A stretch of 46,801 bases of DNA from Nocardia fusca NBRC 14340 (GCF_001618425.1 NZ_BDCU01000012.1:1-46801); one strand, 5' to 3'; positions 1 to 8,454 are shown, counted from the stretch's first letter. Made by a program: numbers and translations. Notes: generated from the letters alone by a model not told the origin.

Positions 1-28
1 CGCCGCAGGCGGCGCCAAAAAACACAGC
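1..28 (-). repeat. Terminal copy of a short palindromic repeat
   Basis: Read on the minus strand this is GCTGTGTTTTTT, then GC-rich palindrome arms GGCGCCGCC and GGCG around TGC. The same element ends the window in the opposite orientation, and a diverged copy lies near 29.5 kb. The A/T tract precedes the hairpin in the repeat's reading direction, so it is not a typical terminator. This copy may be truncated by the window edge. Confidence 0.6.
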
Positions 29-109
29 GGCCGTTTTCGATACCGACACAACCAGTGGATGCAAACTGGACCGAGACATCGGCGGACCGGCAAAGCCAGT
101 ATTGGATCC

Positions 110-754
110 ATGATCGAACTCGCCGCGGCGGCCGGGGTGGCGGTGGCCGCACTCGGCCTGGTGCTCACTCCCGGCCCGAACATGATGTATCTGGTCTCCC
201 GGACGATATCGCAGGGCCGGCGCGCCGGCATGATCTCGCTGACCGGGGTCGCCGCCGGTTTCGGCGTCTACCTGACTGCCGCCGCGACCGGAATCACCGC
301 GGTGTTCACCCTGGTCCCGGCGCTGTACACAGCGCTGAAGGCAGCGGGGGCCGCCTACCTGCTGTGGCTGGCCTGGCAGGCGATCAGGCCGGGCGCGGCC
401 TCGGTCTTCACCCCCGAACCGCTCCCCCGGGACCCCGTCCGCAAGCTGTTCACCATGGGGCTGGTGACCAATCTGCTGAACCCGAAGATCGCCGTCATGT
501 ATCTGGCGCTGATTCCGCAGTTCGTCGCGCCCGGGGCGGGCCCGGTATGGGCCCAGAGCCTGTGCCTCGGGGCGGTGCAGATCACCGTCGCGCTGGTGGT
601 GAACGCCCTTATCGTGTGCACCGCCGGGACGGTCGCGGGGTTTTTGAGCGGACGGCCGCTGTGGTTGCGCGTCCAGCGGTTCCTGATGGGTTCGGTGCTG
701 GGGGCGATGGCGGCGCTGCTGCTCACCGACCGGACCCGTCCGGTGCCGGCCTGA
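110..754 (+). CDS. LysE/RhtB-family amino-acid exporter
   Basis: The 214-residue protein is hydrophobic along most of its length, with about six predicted membrane segments, the usual size and topology of LysE/RhtB exporters. The N-terminal LTPGPNMMYLVSRTISQGRRAG signature, whose PGPN motif falls near residue 20, is diagnostic, as is NLLNPK near residue 123. It should export an amino acid or derivative across the cytoplasmic membrane; the substrate cannot be read from sequence. An in-frame ATG lies 51 bases upstream, but the chosen start puts the first membrane segment at the N-terminus as in the family. It converges on the sigma-factor gene with a 9-base gap. Confidence 0.88.
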   Translation: MIELAAAAGVAVAALGLVLTPGPNMMYLVSRTISQGRRAGMISLTGVAAGFGVYLTAAATGITAVFTLVPALYTALKAAGAAYLLWLAWQAIRPGAASVFTPEPLPRDPVRKLFTMGLVTNLLNPKIAVMYLALIPQFVAPGAGPVWAQSLCLGAVQITVALVVNALIVCTAGTVAGFLSGRPLWLRVQRFLMGSVLGAMAALLLTDRTRPVPA

Positions 755-763
755 GCAGTCCGA

Positions 764-1693
764 TCAGCGCAACCGGACCCCCTGCAGTTTCGCCGGATTG
801 GCATGGTCGTAGGCGCCCTGGATTACGCCGTCCACCACGGTGAAACCCATGACCCGCGACGGGAAACCCGGATAGTCCCCGTCGCCGGGGCGGGCGTGGA
901 ACAGCACTCCGAGCTGTCCGTTGACCCGGACGAACTCCATATCCTCGGCCCCGAGATCGACGCCCGGCCGGTCCAGGCCGTAGCGACGGATGAGACCGAG
1001 GAACAACCGGGCGACCTTGTCCGGTCCGAAGATCACATTGCGCGCGGTCTGGGTGGTGCCGCCGGAATCGCCGATCATCTTCGCGTCCGGATGCAGTACC
1101 GCCGCCACGGCGCGGGCATCGCCGGTGCCCAGCGCCACCAGGAATTTCTGCACGGCTTCCTCGTGCTCGCCGTCGGCGGCGACCGGCGGTGTCTGTTCGC
1201 GTACGACCTTGCGCGCGCGGGCGGCCAACTGCCGGGCCGCTTCCGGGGTGATATCCAGAATGCCGGCGATCTCGCCGTAGGGTACCTGCAGACCTTCGTG
1301 CAGTACGAAGGCCACGCGTTGCGGTGGGGTGAGCTGATCGAGCACCACCAGGGCCGCCATCCGGAATTCCTGACGCTGCACCACGGCGGCGAGTGGGTCC
1401 GCACCGGGCGAGCCGGTCAGTGGGGTCACCACCGGCTCCGGGAGCCATTGGCCGATATAGTTTTCCCGGCGTACCGCGGCACTGCGCAACCGGTCCAGGC
1501 AGAGCCGGGACACCACGGTCGTCAACCAGGCACGCAGATCCTCGATCTCCGACTGCGAGGCGCCGGCCAGCCGTAACCAGCTCTCCTGCACCGCGTCCTC
1601 GGCATCGGCCACACTGCCGGTCAGCCGGTAGGCCACCGCCAGCAGATGTCCACGATGGGACTCGAAGAGGTCGGCGAGAAGCGTGGCTACCAC
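764..1693 (-). CDS. sigJ: ECF41-family (SigJ-like) sigma factor with SnoaL-like C-terminal domain
   Basis: Sigma region 2 occupies roughly residues 6-75 and region 4 roughly 108-170 (QRVAFVLHE, then the helix-turn-helix YGEIAGILDITPEAARQL). An ECF41-type linker motif WLPEP lies at 83-87. A C-terminal domain of about 130 residues has the SnoaL/NTF2-like fold signature and ends in NPAKL, close to the NPDKL motif of this group. These fused domains replace a separate anti-sigma factor and tune activity in known members. The usual DGGGK-like motif is only partly kept (DSGGTT). The start is a GTG; no strong ribosome site is visible. ECF41 genes are typically beside a carboxymuconolactone decarboxylase, oxidoreductase or epimerase, and two such genes lie 2-3 kb away here. 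The exact symbol is less certain than the family. Confidence 0.87.
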   Translation of the reverse strand: MVATLLADLFESHRGHLLAVAYRLTGSVADAEDAVQESWLRLAGASQSEIEDLRAWLTTVVSRLCLDRLRSAAVRRENYIGQWLPEPVVTPLTGSPGADPLAAVVQRQEFRMAALVVLDQLTPPQRVAFVLHEGLQVPYGEIAGILDITPEAARQLAARARKVVREQTPPVAADGEHEEAVQKFLVALGTGDARAVAAVLHPDAKMIGDSGGTTQTARNVIFGPDKVARLFLGLIRRYGLDRPGVDLGAEDMEFVRVNGQLGVLFHARPGDGDYPGFPSRVMGFTVVDGVIQGAYDHANPAKLQGVRLR

Positions 1694-1761
1694 CGCCGGA
1701 ATTCTACGGAGCCCCGCTGCCGGGCCGGGCGGCGGCCCGGCGCGCCGGACCGGGAATTCGG

Positions 1762-2373
1762 ATGCCGGAGACCCTCTCGAACTGCCACCATCGACGGGTG
1801 GAGGAGCGCACGCTGACCGACGGCACCGTCTGGCTGAGCCGGCCGGTGGAATCCGATATCGAGGCGATCGTCGAATGCTGCCAGGATCCGGCGATCGCCG
1901 AATGGGTGACGATCCCGGTGCCCTACGGGCGCGCCGATGCCGAATACTTCGTCCGCACCAGGTCGGCCGAGGGCTGGGCCGCCGGCAGTCCGTGCTGGGC
2001 GATCCGGCTCGGCGAGCACGACCGCCTCGTCGGCACCGTGGGCCTGGGCGTGCGGCCATCGGACGAGGGCTCCGCCGAAATCGGTTACTGGCTCGCCGCC
2101 GAGCACCGCCGCCAGGGACTGATGTCGCGGGCGATCGCGCTGGCGTGCGATTTCGGCTTCGACTCGGCGGGGATGGGCCTGACCCGCATCCATTGGCGGG
2201 CTTTCGTCGGTAATCACGCGTCCGCCGCCGCGGTCCGCGCACAGGGTTTTCGCTACGAAGGTCTGGCCCGGCTGGGCAGCGTGTTGCGCGGAAGCCGTCG
2301 CGACCATTGGATGGCCGCCCGCCTGAACACCGATCCGCCCGGTCCGGCGGACGGCTGGCCGGGCGGGGTCTGA
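1762..2373 (+). CDS. GNAT-family N-acetyltransferase (RimJ/RimL type)
   Basis: The 203-residue protein has the acyl-CoA-binding core of GNAT enzymes: EIGYWLAAEHRRQGLMSRA near residues 105-125 gives the (R/Q)-x-x-G-x-(G/A)-like loop. A C-terminal block follows, NHASAAAVRAQGFRYEG, typical of RimJ/RimL-like enzymes that acetylate protein or small-molecule amines. The substrate is unknown. A GTG 36 bases downstream (VEERTL) is a credible alternative start, since conserved family sequence begins there. It is divergent from the sigma gene with about 70 bases between starts, and convergent with the DAHP synthase gene. Confidence 0.8.
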   Translation: MPETLSNCHHRRVEERTLTDGTVWLSRPVESDIEAIVECCQDPAIAEWVTIPVPYGRADAEYFVRTRSAEGWAAGSPCWAIRLGEHDRLVGTVGLGVRPSDEGSAEIGYWLAAEHRRQGLMSRAIALACDFGFDSAGMGLTRIHWRAFVGNHASAAAVRAQGFRYEGLARLGSVLRGSRRDHWMAARLNTDPPGPADGWPGGV

Positions 2374-2388
2374 TCCGCGGCATCCGTC

Positions 2389-2413
2389 GTATTCGGCGGT
2401 AGCGGCCGAATAC
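2389..2413. terminator. Hairpin between convergent genes
   Basis: A perfect 9-bp stem (GTATTCGGC with GCCGAATAC) around a 7-base loop lies between the ends of the acetyltransferase and DAHP synthase genes. It can serve both strands. There is no U tract, as is common for actinobacterial terminators. Confidence 0.55.
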
Positions 2414-2479
2414 GCACGGCCGTCGGCCCGGCCGCCCGCGCCGCGGACCCGTGGTCCGTACGGCGCAGCGACCGGATCG

Positions 2480-3571
2480 TCAGCGCAGGCGGCGCCGGGC
2501 GACGGCGTCGGCCAACCGGTCCAGCTGGGCGGCGGTGGTGTCCCAGTCCATGCAGGCGTCGGTGATGGACTGGCCGTAGGTGAGATCGGCGGACCGGCCC
2601 AGGGTGAGGTCCTGGCGGCCCTCCACCAGGAAGCTCTCCAGCATCACGCCGACCACACCCGGTTCACCCGCGGCCAGCCGCTCGGCGATATCGGCGACGA
2701 CGACGGGCTGACGCCGGTGGTCCTTGTTGCTGTTGCCGTGGCTGGCGTCGACCACGATCCGCTGTGGCAGCTTCGACTTCTCCAGCCGCGCGCAGGCGTC
2801 GGCCACCGAGGCCGCGTCGTAGTTCGTGCCGTTGGATCCACCGCGCAGGATCACATGGCAGTCCTCGTTACCCGCGGTCTGGATCAGCGCGGCCCGGCCG
2901 TCGAGATCGGTACCGGGGAACACATGACTGGCCGCGGCCGCCCGGACCCCGTCCACGGCGACCTGCACATCGCCGTCGGTCCCGTTCTTGATCCCGACCG
3001 GCATGGACAGGGCGCTGCTCAGCTGCCGGTGCACCTGGCTGGCCGCGGTGCGCGCGCCGATCGCGCCGTAGGAGACCAGATCCGAAATGTACTGCGGGGT
3101 GATGGGGTCGAGGAACTCGCAGGCCACCGGCAGACCCAGCGCGGTGATATCGAGCAGCAGCTGACGGCCGATCCCCAGCCCGGTGTTGACATCGAAGCTG
3201 CCGTTGAGATGCGGATCGTTGATCAGCCCTTTCCAGCCCAGTGTGGTGCGCGGCTTCTCGAAGTAGACCCGCATGACCAGGTGCAGCCGGTCGGAGAGTT
3301 CCGCCGACGCGCCGGCCAGCCGCCGCGCGTAGTCGAGCGCGGCGACCGGGTCGTGCACAGAGCACGGCCCGACGATCACCATCAGGCGGTCGTCGACCCC
3401 GTTGAGGACCTCGACGGTGGACTTGCGCCCGGCCCGCACGGTGGCGGCGTGATCGTCGGTGATGGCATGGACCCGGCGCACCTCGGCCGGGGAGCGCAGC
3501 GGGCTCACACTGAGGGTGCGCTGATCGTCCAGATCGGAATGGTTGGCGTCGATATCGACCGCGGTTGTCAT
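2480..3571 (-). CDS. 3-deoxy-7-phosphoheptulonate (DAHP) synthase, class I (AroF/G/H type)
   Basis: It condenses phosphoenolpyruvate and erythrose 4-phosphate, the first step of the shikimate pathway, in the cytoplasm. The 363-residue length and blocks such as VIVGPCSVHDP (near 65-75), YFEKPRTTLGWKG (near 100), GIKNGTDG, ILRGGSNGTNYD and VDASHGNSNK are those of the E. coli AroF/G/H type. Most actinobacteria also have a class II enzyme, so this is probably a second isozyme. The chosen ATG gives a start MTTAVDID; an in-frame upstream ATG would add a few dozen residues that look non-conserved. A 256-base leader region separates it from the AhpD-like gene upstream. It may channel flux toward chorismate for the nearby salicylate synthase, but this is inference. 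Confidence 0.93.
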   Translation of the reverse strand: MTTAVDIDANHSDLDDQRTLSVSPLRSPAEVRRVHAITDDHAATVRAGRKSTVEVLNGVDDRLMVIVGPCSVHDPVAALDYARRLAGASAELSDRLHLVMRVYFEKPRTTLGWKGLINDPHLNGSFDVNTGLGIGRQLLLDITALGLPVACEFLDPITPQYISDLVSYGAIGARTAASQVHRQLSSALSMPVGIKNGTDGDVQVAVDGVRAAAASHVFPGTDLDGRAALIQTAGNEDCHVILRGGSNGTNYDAASVADACARLEKSKLPQRIVVDASHGNSNKDHRRQPVVVADIAERLAAGEPGVVGVMLESFLVEGRQDLTLGRSADLTYGQSITDACMDWDTTAAQLDRLADAVARRRLR

Positions 3572-3623
3572 TGTGGGTGGTGTCCTTCTCGTTCGGGCCG
3601 ACCCACGGAAATATTCGCCCGTC

Positions 3624-3644
3624 GAGCCGGTCGTCATCCGGCTC
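3624..3644. other. Small hairpin in the DAHP synthase leader
   Basis: A perfect 7-bp stem (GAGCCGG with CCGGCTC) around TCGTCAT lies about 55 bases before the DAHP synthase start. I could not find an aromatic-rich leader peptide beside it, so an attenuation role is not supported; it may be structural only. Confidence 0.3.
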
Positions 3645-3827
3645 GGGGGAAACTGGTCAGCGCGCGTGATAGCGGCAGACCGACCCGCCCCGGGCCGGCT
3701 TGCTAAACCAGAAATACACGCGCTGCACGATTGGTCACGGTACCAGGCGGTTGACCACGGAGTTGGATGCGGGGCGGAATCACATGAAGGAAAGTGATAC
3801 TCGACACAATTCCACCCCGGCGCCGTG

Positions 3828-4295
3828 TCAGAACTGGCCGGGCTCGTAGTTCCCGGCCGGAGTGTGGGCGATGGCGTTGAGCCGGTTCCACGCGTTGATG
3901 GTGGCGACGGCGACGAGCAGTCCACCGATCTGGTCCTCGTCGTAGTGCTTACGCACCCGCTGCCAGGTCTCCTCGCTCACCCCGCCGCCGTCGGCCAGCC
4001 GGGTGCCCGCCTCGGTGAGTTCGAGCGCGGCGCGTTCGGCCTCGGTGAAGACGGTGGCCTCTCGCCAGGCGGCGACCAGGTTGATCCGCAGCGTGGATTC
4101 CCCGGCGTGCAGGGCGTCCTTGGTGTGCATATCCAGGCACATCGCGCAGCCGTTGATCTGGCTGGCCCGGATCTTCACCAGTTCGTAGGTGGCGGCGGGC
4201 AGACCCGAGCTCTCGGCCACCTTGCCGGCGGTGACCAGACGCTTCACGTAGCTCGCGGTGACCTTGTTCTCGAAGAGATTCACACGGGGTTCCAT
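3828..4295 (-). CDS. AhpD-fold carboxymuconolactone decarboxylase-family protein
   Basis: The 155-residue protein carries the AhpD-core redox motif C50-A-M-C53 with H57 (CAMCLDMHTKD), the hallmark of alkylhydroperoxidase-like members of the carboxymuconolactone decarboxylase family. The two cysteines and histidine suggest peroxide or organic hydroperoxide reduction rather than ring-lactone decarboxylation. A ribosome site AAAGGA precedes the ATG. An ECF41-type promoter, TGTCACA, 16 bases, CGTC, ends 37 bases before the start codon, and such sigma factors are known to drive exactly this class of gene. The SDR gene lies just upstream, beyond a hairpin terminator, so this gene probably has its own promoter. 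Confidence 0.9.
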   Translation of the reverse strand: MEPRVNLFENKVTASYVKRLVTAGKVAESSGLPAATYELVKIRASQINGCAMCLDMHTKDALHAGESTLRINLVAAWREATVFTEAERAALELTEAGTRLADGGGVSEETWQRVRKHYDEDQIGGLLVAVATINAWNRLNAIAHTPAGNYEPGQF

Positions 4296-4332
4296 GTCCG
4301 GATTCCTTTCGTTCCTGCCTTGTCACAGAGAA

Positions 4333-4359
4333 GACGACGCACCGGACTCAGGTGTGACA
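4333..4359 (-). promoter_or_regulatory. ECF41-type promoter before the AhpD-like gene
   Basis: On the minus strand TGTCACA (4353-4359) is followed by exactly 16 bases and CGTC (4333-4336). As I recall it, TGTCACA-N16-CGTC is the experimentally defined ECF41 promoter. A start point about seven bases further on would leave a leader of roughly 30 bases that contains AAAGGA, a sensible layout. An ECF41 sigma gene lies 2.6 kb away in the same window. I saw no such element directly before the sigma gene or the SDR gene. Confidence 0.72.
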
Positions 4360-4384
4360 TCCCGCGGTTGAGCACCGCGGGATG
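4358..4384 (-). terminator. Hairpin terminator after the SDR gene
   Basis: An 11-bp perfect stem (CATCCCGCGGT with ACCGCGGGATG) lies 10 bases after the SDR stop codon. Its far edge touches the -35 element of the AhpD-like gene's promoter, so the two genes appear to be separate transcription units. Confidence 0.65.
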
Positions 4385-4393
4385 GCGGGGCGA

Positions 4394-5272
4394 TCAGGCC
4401 GAGAAATCGAACTTCACGTCGGTCAGCCGCTCCGAGAGTTCCCACAGCGAACGCGCGGTGAGCTGGTCCTTCGCCCGTTTCGAGCAGCCCGAGCGGCCGG
4501 GGTGGCCGCGCATCCCGCCCAATCCGGTCGGCCCGTAGTAGGCGCCCGGCTCGACCGGGGCGGTGGCGGCGAAGAGTTCCGGCAGCGCCCCCATCTCCGC
4601 ACTCTGCGCGAACACCTTGTTACCGATGTTCATCACCGAGTCGAGCACGGTCTCGGTATGGGACTGCAGTTCGGTGGCGGCGTAGCCGGGGTGGGCCGCC
4701 ACCGACAGCTTCGCCGAGCCGGCCGCGGCGAGCCGGCGCTGCAGTTCGAAGGCGAAGAGCAGATTGGCCAGTTTCGACTGGCCGTAGGCCGACCAGCGCT
4801 TGTACGGGCGCCGCTCCCAGTTGAGATCCCCCAGGTCGATGGCACCGGCCGCGTGGGCACCGCTGGACAGGGTGACGACCCGCTCACCGATTTTGCCGAG
4901 CAGCAGGCCGGTGAGCGCGAAATGGCCGAGATGGTTGGTCCCGATCTGCATCTCGAAACCGTCGGCGGTCCGCCGCAGCGGTACCGCCATCACGCCGGCA
5001 TTGTTGATCAGAACGTCCGCGCCCTCCACCCCGGCGGCGAACTCCCGGACCGAGGACAGATCGGCCAGATCCAGCTTCCGGACCTGCGCCCGCTCGCCGA
5101 TCTCGTCGGCGACGGCCTGCCCCTTGCCCACATTCCGGCAGGCCAGGATCACCTGTGCCCCGGCTCCGGCCAGGGCTCGCGCGGCGACCGCGCCGAGCCC
5201 GCTGTTCGCCCCGGTGATGATGACGGTTCGACCCTGCTGATCGGGGATGTCCCCGACGCCCCAACCACTCAT
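4394..5272 (-). CDS. Short-chain dehydrogenase/reductase (SDR) oxidoreductase
   Basis: The 292-residue protein has a classical Rossmann SDR fold. It shows TGANSGLG at 20-27 for the dinucleotide, NNAG near 90-93, catalytic Ser about 136-137, and Y163-x-x-x-K167 (SAYGQSKLAN). It resembles the retinol-dehydrogenase/WWOX-like branch (AAHPGYAATEL region), probably NADP-dependent. The substrate is unknown. With the AhpD-like protein next to it, it supplies the oxidoreductase type often linked to ECF41 sigma factors. The start ATG opens MSGWGVGDIP, a short pre-domain tail. Confidence 0.88.
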   Translation of the reverse strand: MSGWGVGDIPDQQGRTVIITGANSGLGAVAARALAGAGAQVILACRNVGKGQAVADEIGERAQVRKLDLADLSSVREFAAGVEGADVLINNAGVMAVPLRRTADGFEMQIGTNHLGHFALTGLLLGKIGERVVTLSSGAHAAGAIDLGDLNWERRPYKRWSAYGQSKLANLLFAFELQRRLAAAGSAKLSVAAHPGYAATELQSHTETVLDSVMNIGNKVFAQSAEMGALPELFAATAPVEPGAYYGPTGLGGMRGHPGRSGCSKRAKDQLTARSLWELSERLTDVKFDFSA

Positions 5273-5396
5273 GGGGCGAGTCTAATGCGCGACGGGGATG
5301 TGCACCGGGCGCGACGGACCGGGTATCCCGGACAGCATCCGGATCTCTCGCTCACGCCGGGACCTGCACGGAAGAGACACGCCCTTTTCAAAAGAT

Positions 5397-5415
5397 ATAG
5401 GGTTGCCTAACCTAT
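5397..5415 (+). promoter_or_regulatory. IdeR-like iron box before the salicylate-AMP ligase gene
   Basis: The 19 bases ATAGGGTTGCCTAACCTAT match the IdeR/DmdR consensus TTAGGTTAGGCTAACCTAA at 14 positions by my alignment, including the full CTAACCTA half. The site ends about 60 bases before the start codon, where repression by iron-loaded IdeR would block transcription. Confidence 0.8.
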
Positions 5416-5476
5416 CAACGGACCGGAAACGCGCCGCACACGCTTTCGAGTCCCTGTTTTCCCAATGAGGCATATC

Positions 5477-7087
5477 GTGACTTCCACCGCCGCCGGCACC
5501 CACCGTGACGGTTATGTTCCCTTCCCCGAGGACCTGGCCGAGACCTACCGCGCCGCCGGCTACTGGACCGGCACCACCGTGGGGGATCTGCTCCGCGATA
5601 CCGCGCGCCGTAGCCCGGAGCATCCGGCACTGCTCGGCGACCGGCCGCTGACCTACGCCGAACTGGACGCGGAAGCCGACCGGATGGCCTACGGGTTCCT
5701 CGCCCTCGGGATCGCGCCGGGCGACCGGGTGATCGTCCAACTGCTCAACACCCCCGAATTCGCGATCGCGCTGTTCGGCTTGTTGCGCGCCGGCATCATT
5801 CCGGTACTCACCTTGCCCGCGCACCGCCGGGCCGAGATCGAACACCTGGCCGGTCTCTCCGACGCGGTCGCGTACCTGGTCGCCGACCGCCAAGGCGATT
5901 TCGACTACCGGCAACTGGCCGCCACCCTGCTGACCACCGTCGAATCGTTGCGCCACGTCCTGGTCGCCGGTGCGGCCGGCGAATTCACCGAACTGATGTC
6001 CATCGCCCGGGACACCGGATCGCTGCCCGCGATCGACCCCGCCGATATCGCGCTCATGCTGGTCTCCGGCGGCACCACCGGACTCCCCAAACTCATCGCC
6101 CGCACCCACGACGACTACGTCTACAACGCCACCGCGAGCGCCGCCGTCTGCGAACTCGGCGAGCGGGACGTCTATCTGGCCACCCTGCCCGCCGCGCACA
6201 ACTTCCCGCTGGCCTGCCCGGGCATCCTGGGCACGGTGGCGACCGGGGGCGCACTGGCCTTCGTCGCCGACCCGAGCCCGGAGAGCGCCTTCGCGGCGAT
6301 CGAACGCCATCGCGTCACCGTCACCGCGGTGGTGCCGCCGCTGGCGCAATTGTGGTCGGCCGCGGTGGAATGGGAGGACGCCGATATCTCCTCCCTGCGC
6401 CTGCTACAGGTCGGGGGCGCGAAACTGGCCGAGGTGAACGCCCGCGAAGTGGCGCCCGCGCTCCGGGTGACGCTGCAGCAGGTCTTCGGTATGGCCGAGG
6501 GGCTGCTGAATTTCACCAGGCTCGACGACGATCCGGAGATCGTCTGCACCACCCAGGGCCGCCCGCTGTGCCCGGCCGACGAGATCAGAGTGGTCGACGA
6601 GGACGGCGTGGACGTCGCACCGGGCGCGGAGGGCGAACTGCTCACCCGCGGCCCGTACACCCTGCGCGGTTATTACCGCGCCCCCGAACACAATGCCCGC
6701 GCCTTCACTGCCGACGGTTACTACCGCAGCGGCGATCTGGTGCGGCAGCTGCCCAGTGGGCACCTGGTGGTGTCGGGCCGGATCAAGGACGTGATCAACC
6801 GGGGCGGGGAGAACGTCTCCTGTGACGAACTCGAGGAGCATCTGCTCGCCCACCCCGCCGTCCGGCACGCGGCCGCGGTCGGCCTGCCCGATCCCGGACT
6901 CGGCGAAAAGGTCTGCGCGGTACTGGTCGTCACCGGCGATATGCCCACCCTGGCCGAGATCAAGGAGTTCCTCACCGGGCGCGGTCTGGCGACCTACAAA
7001 CTCCCGGACATCCTGCGCCGCGCGGACACCCTGCCGCTGACCGCGGTGGGCAAGGTCGACAAGAAGGCCCTGCGCGCCCAGGAGTAG
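5477..7087 (+). CDS. mbtA: Salicylate (2,3-dihydroxybenzoate)-AMP ligase, siderophore biosynthesis
   Basis: This stand-alone adenylation enzyme of 536 residues activates an aryl acid as its AMP ester and loads it on an aryl carrier protein to start siderophore assembly. Seen: the P-loop-like motif LVSGGTTGLPK near residues 194-204, the HNFPLACPG motif near 240, FGMAEGLLNFTRLDD near 338 and the C-terminal catalytic lysine in TAVGKVDKK. The HNFP and MAEGLLN blocks are typical of DhbE, EntE and MbtA. I chose GTG because GAGG sits six bases before it; the ATG 12 bases upstream overlaps that ribosome site. The neighbouring salicylate synthase indicates salicylate as substrate. In N. farcinica a detached pair (nbtS, nbtT) serves nocobactin, which this may match. 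Confidence 0.9.
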   Translation: MTSTAAGTHRDGYVPFPEDLAETYRAAGYWTGTTVGDLLRDTARRSPEHPALLGDRPLTYAELDAEADRMAYGFLALGIAPGDRVIVQLLNTPEFAIALFGLLRAGIIPVLTLPAHRRAEIEHLAGLSDAVAYLVADRQGDFDYRQLAATLLTTVESLRHVLVAGAAGEFTELMSIARDTGSLPAIDPADIALMLVSGGTTGLPKLIARTHDDYVYNATASAAVCELGERDVYLATLPAAHNFPLACPGILGTVATGGALAFVADPSPESAFAAIERHRVTVTAVVPPLAQLWSAAVEWEDADISSLRLLQVGGAKLAEVNAREVAPALRVTLQQVFGMAEGLLNFTRLDDDPEIVCTTQGRPLCPADEIRVVDEDGVDVAPGAEGELLTRGPYTLRGYYRAPEHNARAFTADGYYRSGDLVRQLPSGHLVVSGRIKDVINRGGENVSCDELEEHLLAHPAVRHAAAVGLPDPGLGEKVCAVLVVTGDMPTLAEIKEFLTGRGLATYKLPDILRRADTLPLTAVGKVDKKALRAQE

Positions 7088-7094
7088 GTCGGGA

Positions 7095-7125
7095 GACGGT
7101 CCGGGCCGCGGGGCCCGCGACCGTC
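7095..7125. terminator. Bidirectional hairpin between siderophore genes
   Basis: Outer arms GACGGT and ACCGTC and inner arms CGGGCC and GGCCCG form a strong stem with a small bulge in the 53-base gap between the two convergent genes. It can terminate both transcripts. Confidence 0.6.
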
Positions 7126-7140
7126 CGGGCGCCGGGTGCC

Positions 7141-8454
7141 CTACGCCCTCACCACGTAGGGCGCCACGCTGCCCAGCTTCTCGCAGGTCTCCTCGAACTC
7201 GCGTTCGGGCCGCGACTGCGCGACCACCCCGGCTCCCGCACGCAACCACGCACCCGCATCGGTCTGGTACACCGCGCGCAGCACCAGCGCGGCCTCCAAT
7301 GCACCGGTCGGCGAAACCATCAGCACCGCACCGGAGTACAGACCACGCGGACGGTCGTGCCGGAAGACCGAATCGACCCCCGGCCGCTTCGGAATACCCG
7401 AGGCGGTCACCGAAGGGAAAATGGCGTCCAGCGCGTCCCAGGCCGTACGGCCGGCCGCGAGGCGCCCCCGGACGGTAGAGGCCAGATGTTGCACACTGCC
7501 GCGTTCGCGCACCGCCATGAAGTCCGAGACCGAGGTGGTGCCGGGTTCGGCGACCGTACCGATCTCGGCGAAGCAGGTCTGTACGGAGAGGGCGTGTTCG
7601 ACGATCTCCTTCGGATCGGAGATCAGCTCCGCGCGCGCGGCACTGTCCATCTCGGCCCCCAGCCCGAAGGCGCGGGTGCCGGCGAGCGGTTCGGTACTGA
7701 CCGTCCGGTCGTCGTCCACCGAGAGCACCAGTTCCGGGCTGAACCCGGCCGCCTCCAGTCCACCCAGCTTCAGCAGGAAGGAGCGAGCGGGAGTGTTGTG
7801 CGCCCGGCCGAGCCGGTAGGTGGCCGGGATGTCCACCGCGAAGGGCAACTCGACCTTTCGCGAGAGAATGACCTTCTGGTACCGCCCGGACTCGATCTCC
7901 GCCACGGCCGCGGCGACGCGCTCACGGTAGCCGGAGGCGTCGATCCGCACATCCACCGGATGGGGTTGCGGGAGCGCGGTGTCCCGGGAACTCGCGACGG
8001 TATCGGCGAGAGTCGCGGCCTCGTCCGGATCGGCTCCGGTGATCCACACCGCCCCGGTGGTGTCGATCCGTACCTCCACGCGCGGGATCATCAGATGAAC
8101 CAGGGCGGTGCCGGGGCGCAGATACCCGGTGGCTCCCAGCGACCACGCGCAGAATTCGAATCCGATCCACCCGTAGGCATTGCGGCCGGTCATCGGAAGT
8201 TCGGCGAGCACGTTGTTCATCACCGCGGCCGGGCTGCCGGACCAGCCGCGGGCCGTGGTCTTGCCCGCCCAGGTGATCCGCAGTTCGCCGGCATCGAGTT
8301 CGACGGTGCCGATCGGGTCCGCGGCGAAGACCCATTCTCCGCCGCGTTCGTAGACCACATGGTCGCCGAAGTGGTCCGCGGCGGCCAGGCGCGCCATGGC
8401 TGCCGCCGGGTCGGTCACATACTCGGCGCGTAAACGTTCGTCAGTGGTCGACAA
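7141..8454 (-). CDS. mbtI: Salicylate synthase (MbtI/NbtS type, chorismate-utilising)
   Basis: It converts chorismate through isochorismate to salicylate plus pyruvate, the starter of mycobactin/nocobactin siderophores. The 437 residues show the MST-family core: GRYQKVILSRKV (base lysine), STEPLAGTRAFG, SDPKEIVEHAL, and GIPKRPGVDSVF with GLYSGAVL near the C-terminus. Length is close to the roughly 450 of MbtI. The start is a TTG four bases after a GGAGG ribosome site; no better in-frame start is visible. An IdeR-like box lies about 36 bases upstream. It faces the salicylate-AMP ligase tail to tail, so both are iron-regulated but transcribed separately. Confidence 0.92.
   Translation of the reverse strand: MSTTDERLRAEYVTDPAAAMARLAAADHFGDHVVYERGGEWVFAADPIGTVELDAGELRITWAGKTTARGWSGSPAAVMNNVLAELPMTGRNAYGWIGFEFCAWSLGATGYLRPGTALVHLMIPRVEVRIDTTGAVWITGADPDEAATLADTVASSRDTALPQPHPVDVRIDASGYRERVAAAVAEIESGRYQKVILSRKVELPFAVDIPATYRLGRAHNTPARSFLLKLGGLEAAGFSPELVLSVDDDRTVSTEPLAGTRAFGLGAEMDSAARAELISDPKEIVEHALSVQTCFAEIGTVAEPGTTSVSDFMAVRERGSVQHLASTVRGRLAAGRTAWDALDAIFPSVTASGIPKRPGVDSVFRHDRPRGLYSGAVLMVSPTGALEAALVLRAVYQTDAGAWLRAGAGVVAQSRPEREFEETCEKLGSVAPYVVRA

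Noticed and set aside
764..2383. Sigma gene extended upstream by about 230 codons
   Set aside because: The extension runs antisense through the acetyltransferase gene and contains no sigma or domain-like sequence.
4321..4327. Plus-strand TGTCACA as a second ECF41 promoter
   Set aside because: At the required distance the sequence is GGAC, not CGTC, and no gene follows on that strand.
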